Assembly (NCBI RefSeq): GCF_004664715.2
Contig: NC_051084.1
Span: forward strand, 63,353,334-63,417,333
From: Peromyscus leucopus
Lineage: Eukaryota > Chordata > Mammalia > Rodentia > Cricetidae
Length of the DNA stretch: 64,000 nucleotides
Reading direction: 5' to 3'
Position 1 is the stretch's first letter; every line of letters begins with the position of its first letter. Both the position numbers and the translations under genes were made by a program. Below, one piece after another: positions 47,293 through 58,254 of this stretch. The notes beneath the pieces were generated by a model, which made no database searches, was not told where the DNA came from, and saw only the letters and a list, made by a program, of their open reading frames with translations.

Positions 47293-50267
47293 CTGCACGT
47301 GTTATTTTTTTTTTGACTTGAGAAATTTTAATTGAAAGATATGCTAAAATATAAGATTGCCTCAGAATTTATGAAAAAGGATGTTCATAATAACACTTTA
47401 TGACAGTAGAAAATAATATAATAAATCTAAATAGTTGGAAGTACAATTAATTAATCTAAATGTCTACATGTACAGTGCTAGCCAACTACTAAGATCAATG
47501 AAACAAATCTTGATTTACTTATACAATGGATTCTTAGCAATATATCTTTAAACTACAGAAAATGTATATTTTTGTCTCAAATATGCTATGACAAAATGTA
47601 TGTCTATCAGACAAAGTTTTGAGGAAACAAACAAAATCGATATTTTTTCTATGACTTGTATTATCTCATTTCCCTAATTTAGTAATTTCTTAAAAACAGA
47701 AAAAAGTTCATAATCAAATTTTTAGAGAGGCCAATAACAAAATTATTTTTGGAAGAAAGCATTAACATTATTGTTTATCAGTGTGTTTATCAGCAATGTC
47801 GTTTTGGGTATTGTGAGCTAAATGATTTCTTTTCATGGGGCTGCCTGTGTTTGGTGGTAGGCAAATGGACTAGCATCTCTGTTCTCCATCTGTGTGAAGT
47901 CAGTAATATAGTATGCAGTTGTAACTAGAACAAATATTAGACAATTGGACCATAGTTGATTAGTCCTGATTTATAGGTGTTTGACAGAGGGGACCATGAA
48001 AGATAATTCTTCATGTGTGGGACACCTATCTGTTATTACATGTTCTGTCATAATCCTATTTTCCATACCTTAATTTTGAAGTTGGGTTTTTTCCTTTCAG
48101 TGGAAGCTCTGATTCAGAAACTGGGCAACACCATTTTATGGGTCTTTAGAACTTGGGTCATGCGATGTTAAAGAGTTATCTGCAGAATTAGTTACTGAGA
48201 TCAAGGTATCCAGGGCTTCTGCACTCTCAAACCTATAGTATTTGTACAACTTTGCCTTAACAGCAACTGAACACATTGTCAGCCTTTTACACTAGTTGTA
48301 AGTTTCAAAAATGTTTAGTGTAAATATAAAGGTAGTTTCATTTTCTTTTTCCCCCATAAACAAACACAACAAACGCATTTAAGTTCCTTTGAAACTGTTG
48401 AACAAAATCCTCCTGTTAATCCTCAAATGGCACCTGTAATTGTATAATATTTTTGATGGATGCCTGCATTGAATAGTCTGAGAACAGCAGCTGGTTCCTC
48501 ACGTTTATTGTTAAGGATCTTAAAGGACTGTCTTCTTCAAGTTCTGATCTTCAATTCCTTGACCATTCCTCAAAATTCTCTTCATGGTAATTGTTTTAGT
48601 AGAACTTAACATCAATTTGATGTTGTCCATCCCCCTGTTACCAAATGATACTGAAGAGAATGACCTGAGACCTCTGGTGACATACTTTCCTCAAAGAAGT
48701 AAATCTTGCATCATATGAAGAAAGTATGTCTCCATAGGAGGGAAATTCACTACAGGCAGAGAATGAGGACCGCACACCTTAGGTTCTTCTTCTCTTGTAC
48801 TGTTTAGGTTCCACAAAATGTTATCAAATTGGTCTTCTAAAAGGATGAATGAAAAATGAGTCTTAAAAAATTCTTTGAGGTTATCTGACTGACTTCCAAG
48901 TGTAAAGCCACCTTCAAATAGACTGTTCAAATGACTTCCATAGCCTCCCCACTGCCATTTAAACCCTCCTTGCTACATTTCTGATAGATGCGCCCCCTTT
49001 TAAAAACCATCCTAAGTTCTCAGCCTCTTCAGTGTGCAGACAACTGTGTTGATCTACTTAGCTGCTATTGTGTAAGCTTAAATGTTGGGTTTATGATCTC
49101 ATGATCTATTCTGAGGTTATGAAGACCTTGCAGGTTGAAACCTTGATGGCAATAAATGTTTGGGGCTGTAATGTTGGGAACTATCACTCTCCTATGCCTT
49201 CCTACCCAGTTCTCTTTCCCCTCCCTCACTTCTCTCTCCTACGCACCATGACAAAAGCTGTTAATACTTGACTTCATCTGATTCTCCCCACTATGGTGTG
49301 CTGTGTCCCACCATTGCCCCAGAAGTGAGAGAATCAAGTGACTGTGGACTGAGACCTCTGAACCCTATGATTCCAAATCAGACATTCTTCTCATTAAATT
49401 GTTTTCTCAGGTATTTTATTATATAAATGGAAAGTTGAATAACCCATAATACCTGTTTACATAACTACAGATAGGTGTTTTATCTCTTTAAACTGAAGTC
49501 TTAGCATCCATAATAAGGATAATATTATCAACCCAACTTAATTATATGGTTTTAATAAATAATAAATGCATTTATGGTTTGAAAGTGCTGGGTAAACTGC
49601 CAAGGATTCCACACCCATTGGGAATTAATTTCTCATGGAGGTTATCAGTGAGTGAGGTTGCTATGGCAACTCTCTGGCTAATAATGTCTCAAAAACAAAA
49701 CCTATTATATACATGCCACCAGTATATGTATGGCAAATACACAGGGGTAAATACAAAATTTAACTGAGGTTTGTTCAGCAAGTCTCTGCAGTTTCTATAT
49801 GTTTCTGTACCCTATGGCTATGCTTCTGTTATTATGGAAAATTAAATCTGAGATATTTGTGGATATAGGAGGTTTAACTAAAGAAGGGAGGGATGTGAAA
49901 CTAAAGTACAAAAAGAAATAGAGGAAGTGAACATTAAAAAATATTGTGACAGGAATTAGGAAACACATAGTTGGGTTTATCCTAAGAATTTCAATGTGAG
50001 GTTTCTTCTGATACTTGTTCCTTCTGCTTTATTCTACCGGTGAAAATAAACGAGGGAATGGGGCTTCTGCTATGTGCCCCCTGGAGAGTCTGCTACACCA
50101 CAATGTAACTAAAGAAAAGAGTATCTCTTTCTGATGAGCAGTCTCACAGCTTTTCTCTCAAGCATTCCCTGTGGGTTTCAGAAAATTGTTGCAAACCAAA
50201 TCTGAAACAGAGTGGGAGACACAACTCTTTTGGTTGCTCACTGCCAGCTAAATTCAAACTTGCATGC
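47293..50267. other. repeat-poor unique sequence
   Basis: About 3 kb with no recognised repeat. A possible pseudogene stretch is listed separately at 48430-49000. Other short frames (49068-49271, 49546-49767) lack signatures. Confidence 0.45.
48430..49000 (-). pseudogene. possible unrecognised processed-pseudogene or chance coding-like stretch
   Basis: On the minus strand a TAG near 48985 is followed by about 95 open codons to 48691 with protein-like composition ('GSQSDNLKEFFKTHFSFIL', 'EDQFDNILWNLNSTREEE'). After the stop, other frames give further coding-like text ('NYHEENFEEWSRN', 'RSLTINVRNQLLFSDYS'). I recognise no family. There is no ATG at the start, no clear poly(A) tail and no TSD, so this may be chance. 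Confidence 0.2.
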
Positions 50268-50610
50268 TGTCTCAGTTAGGGTGTCTATTGCCGTGAAGAG
50301 ACACCATGACTACAGCAACTCTTATAAAGAAAAGAATTTAAATGGGGTGCCTTATAGTCATAGAGGTTTAGTCCATTATCGTCATGGAAGAACATGGTGG
50401 CATGCAGGCAGACATGGTGCTAGAGAAGGAGCTGAGAGTTCTACATCTTGATCTGCAGACAAGAGAACACTGTAGCACTGGGCATAGCTTGAGCATAGGA
50501 CACCTCAAAGCCCATCCCACAGTGACACACTTCCTCCCAAAAGGTCGTATTTCCTAATAATGCCTCTCCCTACAAGCTTGTGCGGGGCCAATTACATTCA
50601 AACTACTACA
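50268..50610 (-). mobile_element. MaLR solo LTR (MT-like)
   Basis: 'tgtctcagttagggtgtcta' at left and 'attcaaactactaca' at right give TG...CA ends. The interior ('gaacatggtggcatgcaggc', 'agacatggtgctagagaagg', 'cccacagtgacacacttcct') is the antisense of the family at 15156-15448. No TSD recognised. Confidence 0.75.
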
Positions 50611-51744
50611 TATATCAATAACTTTCAGGAGAAAATAATTAAGTGACTGAAAAAGATGTATCTATAATCATCAGATTGGACTCTCACTCCCATTTCTTAG
50701 TTTTATCAAGTTTAAACATGACATTGATTTTTTTTAAGATATGACGCCAAGTTAGAAAGTTATATTAAATAATGGAAATTTGACCTGTGCATATGTGTTA
50801 CGTATACATGTAAGTTTATACACAATCCCTGAAAAGAGGTTGTAGAATTGAAAAATGTTTCACAGTTGTCAATAAGAACGATTTTCTGGCATTCCTTTCT
50901 GTTTCTGACACCACACCGTAAGTGTTAAGACAGAAGGGTGTCTGGCAGACTTGTTTGTGGTCTATTCTAGCAACCCCACATGCCTGCGGCATGGTGTCTT
51001 AGAGTGAATGGCTTGCTGTGGGTGTTGCTCATGTTAGTAGAGAAATTCATTTGTGTCTTTTTTTTTTACTGTTATTAATGTCAATCAGAGTAATAACATA
51101 ACTATAAAATTTAATTTTAAATGTAAAGATTATTTATGGATACACGAGTGATGCAGACATTAACAGTTATAATATAAACGCAGCTCTGGGTTTCCAGCTC
51201 TATGGGCTAAACTGTCAGAAAAACATTTCCAACCTGCTATGAATGGTCTGTTTATAGGTGATAACACAGATAGGACTCAGAGGTGTTTTTACTTTTATTC
51301 TTATTATTTCTCTGTTACTTTGTCTATGGTACCTGTTTAAATTCAACAGAGGTCTTACTAGACCAAGAAAGCAATATCCATGAAGATTACTAGTTTAGTT
51401 TTTGTTGTTGAACATGAATTAACTTCTCAGGCAAAATAACCATTGCCTGGCTTCATTTTGCCTTCCTAATTTAGTTCATATGGGAGGGAAATTATGCTCA
51501 CATATTGTGTAATGTCTCACCCCATTTTCTTTTGTTCTGGAGCAATTTCTAGTCATTTAGTTAAATCGAGGTAACTAGGATGGACAGATGCTTATGTCGC
51601 TGCATTCACCTGGCGTACGTTTGTGCAAGGCATGCCCTGAGATGGAGGCATGAAATTCCTTTTATATGCATTAATTAATATTTGTAAGCTTTTCTCAAAC
51701 TCTCAGTCAACAAAGTAACTGTGATTAATTAGTCAATTGAATGA
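50611..51744. other. unique sequence
   Basis: No gene or repeat recognised. AT-rich palindromic homeodomain-like motifs near 51660-51745 are reported in the findings. Confidence 0.4.
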
Positions 51745-51895
51745 GGCTAGTGAAATGGCTGAGCAGGTAAGCACCTGCAGCTCTATCTGGTAACCTAAGT
51801 CCAGTCACATGATGGAAGGATAGAGCTTGTTCTCTCTCACACACACAACTGCCATGGGTATGTGTGCGTGTGCACACATAGAGAGACGAAATTCA
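51745..51895 (+). repeat. tRNA-derived SINE (B2/B3-like)
   Basis: 'ggctagtgaaatggctgagc', 'ggtaacctaagtccagtcac' and a CA/TG-rich tail at 51835-51880. The same layout is at 62148-62302. Confidence 0.55.
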
Positions 51896-52251
51896 ACCAA
51901 ATTAAAGAATGACACCTACCAATTAAATTGGGGCTCATTTCCCATATAGGTTGTGACTGTTTTGTGAGGAAAAATTTTGTCACTGAAAGACGTCTCCATT
52001 ACTAAACTTTTGTTTTCCAAATTTTTTTTTTTCCCTTTGGACGTAAGAAGAGAAAGATACAGAATGTGGAAGGAGTACATTTGATTCTGACATGGCCCAG
52101 TCTTACTGTAATCGTGGTTGGCTATGTCTTAGTTTTTATAAGATATTCCAAATGCATTTTTCATTTTTAGAAACTGGACCTTTAATTGAATAAAATGTGA
52201 TGAAGTTCTTACTTGTGAATTGCTCGAATTAATTTTTCCTTCCCTTTTATG

Positions 52252-52255
<4 letters not shown>
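51896..52255. other. unique sequence
   Basis: Nothing recognised. Confidence 0.4.

Positions 52256-52299
<44 letters not shown>
52256..52299. repeat. (TG)n microsatellite
   Basis: About 22 TG units; probably the antisense tail of the adjacent SINE. Confidence 0.96.
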
Positions 52300-52302
<3 letters not shown>

Positions 52303-52319
52303 TGTATGAGTGCATGTGT

Positions 52320-52600
52320 GCTTGTGTGTATAGATGCTGTTGGTGTATGTACTAGTAAAGGCCAGGAGCCACCCACTTTGGTTTTTGAAACAAGACTCAG
52401 TGTGACCTGGAGCTAGACAACTAAAGTAGACTGGGTAACCAGCCTAGGGATCCACCTGTCTGCTTCCTTAGCACAGTGAATGTAAGCACATATCAAGATT
52501 CCAAGTTCTTTTACTTGGGGTCTGTGGGTGACATTTGTCTTCAAGCTGCACAACAAGCACTTTACTGACTTCCTGTCCTCTTAGCACCCACTCTTCTCAA
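52320..52600 (-). repeat. tRNA-derived SINE (long B3/B4-like form)
   Basis: 'gtaaaggccaggagccaccc', 'gaaacaagactcagtgtgac', 'gggatccacctgtctgcttc' and 'acaacaagcactttactgac' show the antisense layout also seen at 7785-8012 and 41300-41578. Confidence 0.5.
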
Positions 52601-53279
52601 TTATTTTTTAATCCAGTGATTCTAACTCTGACTTTGGTGTCATAAGACTAGTTGGTGATTTATCCTCCATGCTTTTTCTATGCTTGTGGATGCAGATGGT
52701 TTACCTTGGTCGTGATTTCTGGGGTGCTTTTTGTAATCTTCTTTCTTATTCTTACAATGATCTCCTCAATTCTTACTCTGATGCATCCTGATTCATCCAT
52801 GTAAGTCTCTGTGTTGTCTTCTTTAAGATCATTTTGAATGCAAGGGATGGAAAATAATATAAACTGATTTGTAAAAACAAGAGCATGTGGTAAGCAGATT
52901 GCTGAGTTAATCAACAATGTTTATGCTGTAATTTCCAAAGTTTGAGAACATGGTACTTTATATGGTAAATGGGAGTCCATAAATGTGATTGAATTAGAAC
53001 TTTGTGATAAAATATTTTTCTAGATAGTCCAGGTAGAACTCAGGTAATCAGAGTAGTTCCTCTAAGAGGAGGTGAGAAGGTCAGAATTAGAAGTAGGAAA
53101 CAGTGATAGAAACCAATTGAATGATGTTAGGAAGAGGCTACAAGCCAAGAAATATAGGGTGCCTTAGAAGCAATGAAACATATTCTTCCCAAAGTCTCTG
53201 AAAAGAATACAGTCCAGCTAGTTCCTTGAGTTTGTTGCTGTGAACCTAAAGGCAATAGGTTTCAATATTTTAGCCACTA
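52601..53279. other. unique sequence
   Basis: Nothing recognised; the 79-codon minus-strand frame at 52678-52917 has no signature. Confidence 0.4.
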
Positions 53280-53491
53280 ATTTGAGTGTTTAAAATTGTG
53301 TTTTCTGTGTGTGTGTGCCTTTGTGGCTATGTACTACATGTATGAAATATCTGTGGAGTTCAGAAGGGGGTGCTGAATTCCTCAGAACTTGAGTTACAGA
53401 CAGCCATTAGCCATCTTGTGAGTACTGGGAATTGAACTCAGGTCCTTTGTAAGAGCAGCCAGTGACTTAAACACCAAGCCATGCCTCCAGC
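53280..53491 (-). repeat. B2/B3-type SINE, hit by an LTR
   Basis: 'gagtactgggaattgaactc', 'ggtcctttgtaagagcagcc' and 'aagccatgcctccagc' give antisense body, B box and head. The head is cut at tccagc by the LTR that follows; a few bases of the SINE continue after 53918. Confidence 0.7.
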
Positions 53492-53912
53492 TGTAGATGT
53501 AACCAACCGTCTTATTAAATAAGAAACATAGAACCAATGTAAAAGAGAAAGCCAAGAGATCAGAGCTCAGAGCTAAAATCTCACCCTTCCTCTTGCGGTG
53601 GTCTTAGCTTCCCGAAAGAGAGCTATTTCCCTGTGTGTAAGTCGTTTCATAGTCATTCTGCCTTCTCATTTGTTGTAAACCCAAACACATGACTGCCTCG
53701 TCACTGTCTGAATGTACAGCCCCCCAGGTCTTAAAGGCATATGTCTCCAATGCTGGCTGTATCCCTGAACACACAGAGATCTATGGGATTAAAGGCGTGT
53801 GCCACCACCGCCACACTCTGTCTATGGCTCTAATAGCTCTGACCCCCCGGGCAACTTTATTTATTAACATACAATCAAAATCACATTTCAGTACAATTAG
53901 AATACCACCACA
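53492..53912 (-). mobile_element. ERV solo LTR (copy C of the 467-bp family)
   Basis: Antisense LTR: left end 'tgtagatgtaaccaaccgtc', right end 'cagtacaattagaataccac' + 'caca', so TG...CA. An exact 6-bp TSD (tccagc) lies at 53486-53491 and 53913-53918. It holds the B1-like block ('tatgggattaaaggcgtgtg') and 'ccgggcaactttatttatta'. At 421 bp it is shorter than copies A and B. The 117-codon frame at 53689-54042 is an artefact. Confidence 0.9.
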
Positions 53913-53918
53913 TCCAGC

Positions 53919-54938
53919 CCCTAATTTGTTACAAGAACAAAACAATAATAAGGGATACTTGCTTTTTTATTATTATTTTCTGAGAAGTTCCAGAATTCCT
54001 AGTTTTCATTCCTGTATCAGTCTCAAGATGACACATATTTAAGTTTGATTCACCTGTACCAAATGTCAGTTACATGTTTGTGAAGCAGCCAGACCACAGG
54101 CATTAAATGGATTGTAAAATGTTTTTCTTGTACCTTCACTATTGCACTCACATTGGTTCTGCAGGGGATTGTTCACTTATCTTTCTGAGCATTCCAATTT
54201 CACCAAAGTATCACCTTCCTTTCTTTTTAACTGTAGTCCATTAGTGTATTAGTGTATTTATAGTTAACATGAAGTTGAGAAGAAACATTGATGATGTTTT
54301 ATACTAACATTAATCTAGATAGTGTTGCATATTGATATTAGGCAAGACAGACTCACATACAGTGTTTATGGCTACCAGTCATTATATTCTATGGAAGGCA
54401 TGGATAATTAAATAAAATGATTGAGTAGAGACTATTTAAAATAACCTACACATAGTTTGTGGAAACATCCTTGAATGGGGTATCACTGGCCTGGTTTGAC
54501 TCATGATTGTATTTGGCATAATCACCACACCCAAAGGAGTATTGTGCAAGATAATGTTGGCAAACACCCTTTTTCTTGGCTTGTGTTGAATTTACTTATT
54601 TTCTATTTCCTATTGAACTAAAGATAGGCATAGACTCATTTGGGACATAAATGCAAACCTGTTGGTGCATTTTTGGAAAAGGTTTCTTATGATGATAAAA
54701 ATAATTGGGCAAATATCTCATTCTGCTCCAGCATGGACATTGGTCCTTATTCCTTGTTTACAGTTGCCACTTTGTGATGACGAGGGAAGGGCCAAGATGA
54801 CCTTATGGATGCACACCTACAACTTCAAGGTTCAGCTATGGGAGTGATGTGGAGTTTGCTATCTAATCTTGCCTGGTCTTTTTTATGTAAGTGTTTCCTT
54901 ACTGATGGAGCATGAGTTAGCACAAATGTAACCAAACT
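53919..54938. other. unique sequence
   Basis: Nothing recognised. Confidence 0.4.
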
Positions 54939-54978
54939 GTCCTAGCTTGCTTTTTGTTGCTGTGTTGACCACCATGAC
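54939..54978 (+). repeat. 5' end of R-like MaLR LTR (split element)
   Basis: 'tgtcctagcttgctttttgt' ... 'accaccatgac' is the start of the LTR that resumes at 56192. It is split by the element at 54979-56186 with TSD atgac. Confidence 0.7.
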
Positions 54979-55120
54979 TATTGTAGTTTGACTAAGAATG
55001 CCCCCCCCATAGGCTCACAGATTTGAATGTGTTGTTGTTAAGGAGTGGCACTACTTGAGTGTGCTTAAGGGGTGTGGTCTTGTTGGAGGAGATATGTGTC
55101 ACTGGGGGTGGAATTTGGGA

Positions 55121-55271
55121 TTGTTTAGCATTGTTCAACCAATATATGCTTGTTAGTTTTTTGTCAACTTTATAAAAGCAAGAGTATCAGTTGAGTCACC
55201 CTATTGAGAAAATCCCTCTATAAAATTGGCCAGTAGATATATCTGTAAGCATTTTCTTGATTAATGATTAA
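55121..55271 (-). repeat. left arm of 151-bp inverted repeat
   Basis: Reverse complement of 56408-56558 with one mismatch in 151 bp, compared base by base. It interrupts the MaLR LTR between 'ggggtggaatttggga' and 'aaagcccaaaccagttcc', so it is the derived copy. Confidence 0.95.
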
Positions 55272-55739
55272 AAGCCCAAACCAGTTCCAGTGTCTTTCTC
55301 TTCTTTCTTTGCAGATCTGGATGTAGAACTCTTAACTGCTTCTCTAGCACCATGTCTGCCTGAGTGTCACCCTGCACCCCACCAGGATGAAAACTGACTA
55401 AGCCTCTGAAACTGTAAGCAAGCCCCAATTGAATGCTTTCTTTTTAAGAATTGATATGGTCATGATATCTCCTCACAGCAACAGAACACTGAGTAAGACA
55501 GAATATGCTACCAGGGGACAGGGTATTGTTGTGACAGGCTTAACCATGCTTCTTGTTGGCAGAATGTGGACTTTGTACTAGGAAAGAAGTGGGGCTTAAT
55601 CGGCCACATTAGCAGCAGTGTGGTAGACGCTGCTGAAAGCAATGTAGATTATGAGGGGGGCCTGATTCAAGAGGTTTCAGAGGAGAAGGATATTTATAAG
55701 TGTCCTAGAGACTGTTCCCATGATATTTGGAGAAGACAG

Positions 55740-56142
55740 TGTAGTTGGTTGTTTTTGCTCTTTACTTCTTGTTCCTTGCTCTTTGGGGGCCTGACACCCA
55801 GCTTTGAAATAAACACACACACGGAGGCTTATACTGTTTTTTTTTTTTTTTTTTTTTTGAATTCCTGTCCTTAGCTTGGCTTGTTTCTAGCCAACTTTTC
55901 TTAACTTAAATTATCCAATATACCTTTTGCCTCTGGGCTTTTACCTTTCTCTATTTATGTATATCTTTTTTATTTCTTATTCTGTGACTGGCTGTGTAGT
56001 TGGGTGGCTGGCCCCTTAGGTCCTTTGTCCTGCCACTTTTCTTGCTCCTAGACTTTTTCCTTCCAAATTTCTTCTTCTATTTATTCTCTCTGCCTGCCAG
56101 CCCTGTCTATCCTTTCTCCTGCCTTGCTATTGGCTGTTGTTA
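55740..56142 (-). mobile_element. truncated antisense ERV LTR
   Basis: The left end 'tgtagttggttgtttttgct' is the 3' end of the LTR; then 'ggggcctgacacccagcttt', 'tggcttgtttctagccaact' and 'ttgctattggctg' follow. Same family as 16068-16605 (antisense). The U3 side is missing at the right junction. A T22 run (55838-55859) interrupts it. Confidence 0.7.
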
Positions 56143-56191
56143 TGGTCATGATGTAGCTGCACAGCAATAGAACACTGACTATGAAAATGAC

Positions 56192-56532
56192 TAAAAGCAA
56201 CTTGGGAAGAAAAGGTTTATCCATCATGCACAGAAGTCACGGCAGGAACTCAGGGCATGAACCTGGAGTCAGGAACTGGAGCAAATGTAATGGAGGAATG
56301 CTGCTTGCTGGTTTGCTCTCCATAATTTGTTCATCCTACTTTCTTCTATTACCCAGGACCACCTGTCCAGGGATAACACTGCCTCCAGTGAGCTGGGCCC
56401 TCCCACATTAATCATTAATCAAGAAAATGCTTACAGATATATCTACTGGCCAATCTTATAGAGGGATTTTCTCAATAGGGTGACTCAACTGATACTCTTG
56501 CTTTTATAAAGTTGACAAAAAACTAACAAGCA
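56192..56532 (+). mobile_element. main part of R-like MaLR LTR
   Basis: 'taaaagcaacttgggaagaa', 'aggaactcagggcatgaacc', 'acccaggaccacctgtccag' and the end 'aactaacaagca'. It continues the piece at 54939-54978. Same family as 14439-14776. Confidence 0.75.
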
Positions 56533-56558
56533 TATATTGGTTGAACAATGCTAAACAA
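56408..56558 (+). repeat. right arm (source) of 151-bp inverted repeat
   Basis: Covers the last ~125 bp of the R-like LTR plus 26 bp of its flank. Because it runs continuously with the LTR it is the donor sequence. Confidence 0.95.
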
Positions 56559-56559
56559 G

Positions 56560-57793
56560 TTCAGTCTGGGCGAGTCATTAACCAGAGAAAACCAAAGGTG
56601 CTGTTGGCAAAAGGGAGAGAGCATGAATCTTAGGATGAAAAAACTAAAAAATAAAGAAGCTAATTTTGCAACACACTGTCAAACAACATTCCACAATTTT
56701 CATAAGGATCCAAGTTGAATGCATCATTAGCTATTATTTCTAGACGAGTCTGAAGCCCTGAACACTGCTCGGCTTTTCTAAATTCTGCAATGGTTCCTTT
56801 TCTTCTCTCTCTTCCCTGTGTGTTTGTCACTTACACACTGGAAACTTATCCGATAGGAAGATCAGGTGACTTGAGCTGGAGTCAAACACATCTGTCAGGG
56901 GAAGAATGACAAGCACTTTCACGGCTGTCTGAAGTCTGTGTGCTTGTTGCTTTGCTGTCGTCTCTGTGAGGCAGCTCTTGTTAAAGGTAGGTGTCCTGTC
57001 AGTCATACATGATAGGTGGTGTTTGGAGTTTGAGGTATCGACAATAGATACTTGCTTTTGTTTCCCATAATCTTGTCTCAAAGGCATGTGTTAGACACCA
57101 GCCCCTTAAAAGAAGAGCGATGGCACTGGTGACTCAGGCACCGGGGATAGTAGGCACTTCTGCATCGTATCCTTGGCTTATGAGACAGATGCTAGATTTA
57201 ACAGAACCATCTCCATTTATTTGAATACAAGGTCATTTTCATGACTGATTCAGTTAGAGATGAAGTTTTGTAGCTGAGTAGAAAAATCTATAGTTTCTGT
57301 AACTTAATATTTACCCAGACGACTGATACCATAATAAGTTAAGAGCATAGTTTAATACCCTGCTGTCAATATTATAAAACAGCCTTCCCTTCTTTTCATT
57401 GATTTACTGCAAGCATGAAGGATGGGGACCAACGCAGGCTAGAGGATTCCATACTTATTATTTAAAGAAGCTAATTAAGTTCCAAGGTAAAAGAAAAAAA
57501 AATATAGGAGTTACGATTGACATTTGGCTACAGAGTCAGGGAATCTTCAAGATGAGGAAGATGTGTGATGCAATATGATTCCAGGCCTATGCAAAGGAAA
57601 ACTGTGTTAGACGCAGCACCTGATATGCTATGCCCTTATTGTTAGTGAAGTAGGTAGACCACTTGGAAAACATCACCTTTACCAACTCAGTCAATTTGTG
57701 AAATAAAAAAGGGATGCTCCTTATACTTAACTATGTGTTTATTACTAGCATCCATTTTTTAATAAAGAAAACTGAGAAAAATGTGTACTTGAT
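56560..57793. other. unique sequence
   Basis: No recognised repeat or gene; the 86-codon minus-strand frame at 56827-57087 lacks a signature. Confidence 0.4.
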
Positions 57794-58208
57794 TGTAGCA
57801 GGCTTTCTTGAACTTCCAGCCCCCAAATCATGACACAGAAACTTATTATTAATGATGAATGCTTGGCCTTAGCTCAGGCTTATTTCTAGCTAGCTTTTTT
57901 TCTTTAACTTAAATTAACCTATTTCTATTAATTTATGTGCTGCCCCAAGGCTCATCCAAGTACTGTCCATCTGTTTTTCTGCTTCCTCTGAGTCTGACAG
58001 CTGGCTGGTTGGCTCCCCCTTTCTCTTTGCCTGGTAGCCCTGCCTGTCCCTCTCTTGCCTAGCTATTCAGCGTTTTTATTAGACCAAACAGGAGCCTTAG
58101 GCAGGCAAGGTAAAACAGCAACACATCTTTACATAGTTAAACAAGTATTCTGCAACACATACACATGCAACACATCTTTACCTAGTTAAACAAACATCCT
58201 ATTCTACA
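57794..58208 (-). mobile_element. ERV solo LTR with duplicated U3 block
   Basis: Left 'tgtagcaggctttcttgaac' and right 'catcctattctaca' give TG...CA. 'tttttattagaccaaacagg' is the antisense of the 'tctaataaaa' signal. Near the right end a 'gcaacacatctttac' + 'tagttaaacaa' unit occurs twice (about 58119 and 58168). Related to 16068-16605. No TSD recognised. Confidence 0.7.
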
Positions 58209-58254
58209 ATGTTTGATTGTTTTAAATTTTGCTTCTTTGTCATTTTAAAGTGAT

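Larger units (their letters stand above)
54979..56186 (+). mobile_element. MaLR element (LTR + internal + 3' LTR stub) inserted in an older LTR
   Basis: A 5-bp TSD (atgac) lies at 54974-54978 and 56187-56191. The 5' LTR is about 54979-55498 ('ccccataggctcacagattt', 'gtcttgttggaggagatatg', 'aattgaatgctttctttttaa', end 'gagtaagaca') and is interrupted by the inverted copy at 55121-55271. Internal sequence starts 'tgctaccaggggacaggg' (primer-site-like) and runs to 55739. An antisense ERV LTR follows, then only the last ~44 bp of the 3' LTR (56143-56186, 'cagcaatagaacactgacta'). No coding frame is kept. Confidence 0.75.

Noticed and set aside
53689..54042. 117-codon plus-strand frame
   Set aside because: Runs from inside an antisense solo LTR into flanking DNA; no family signature.
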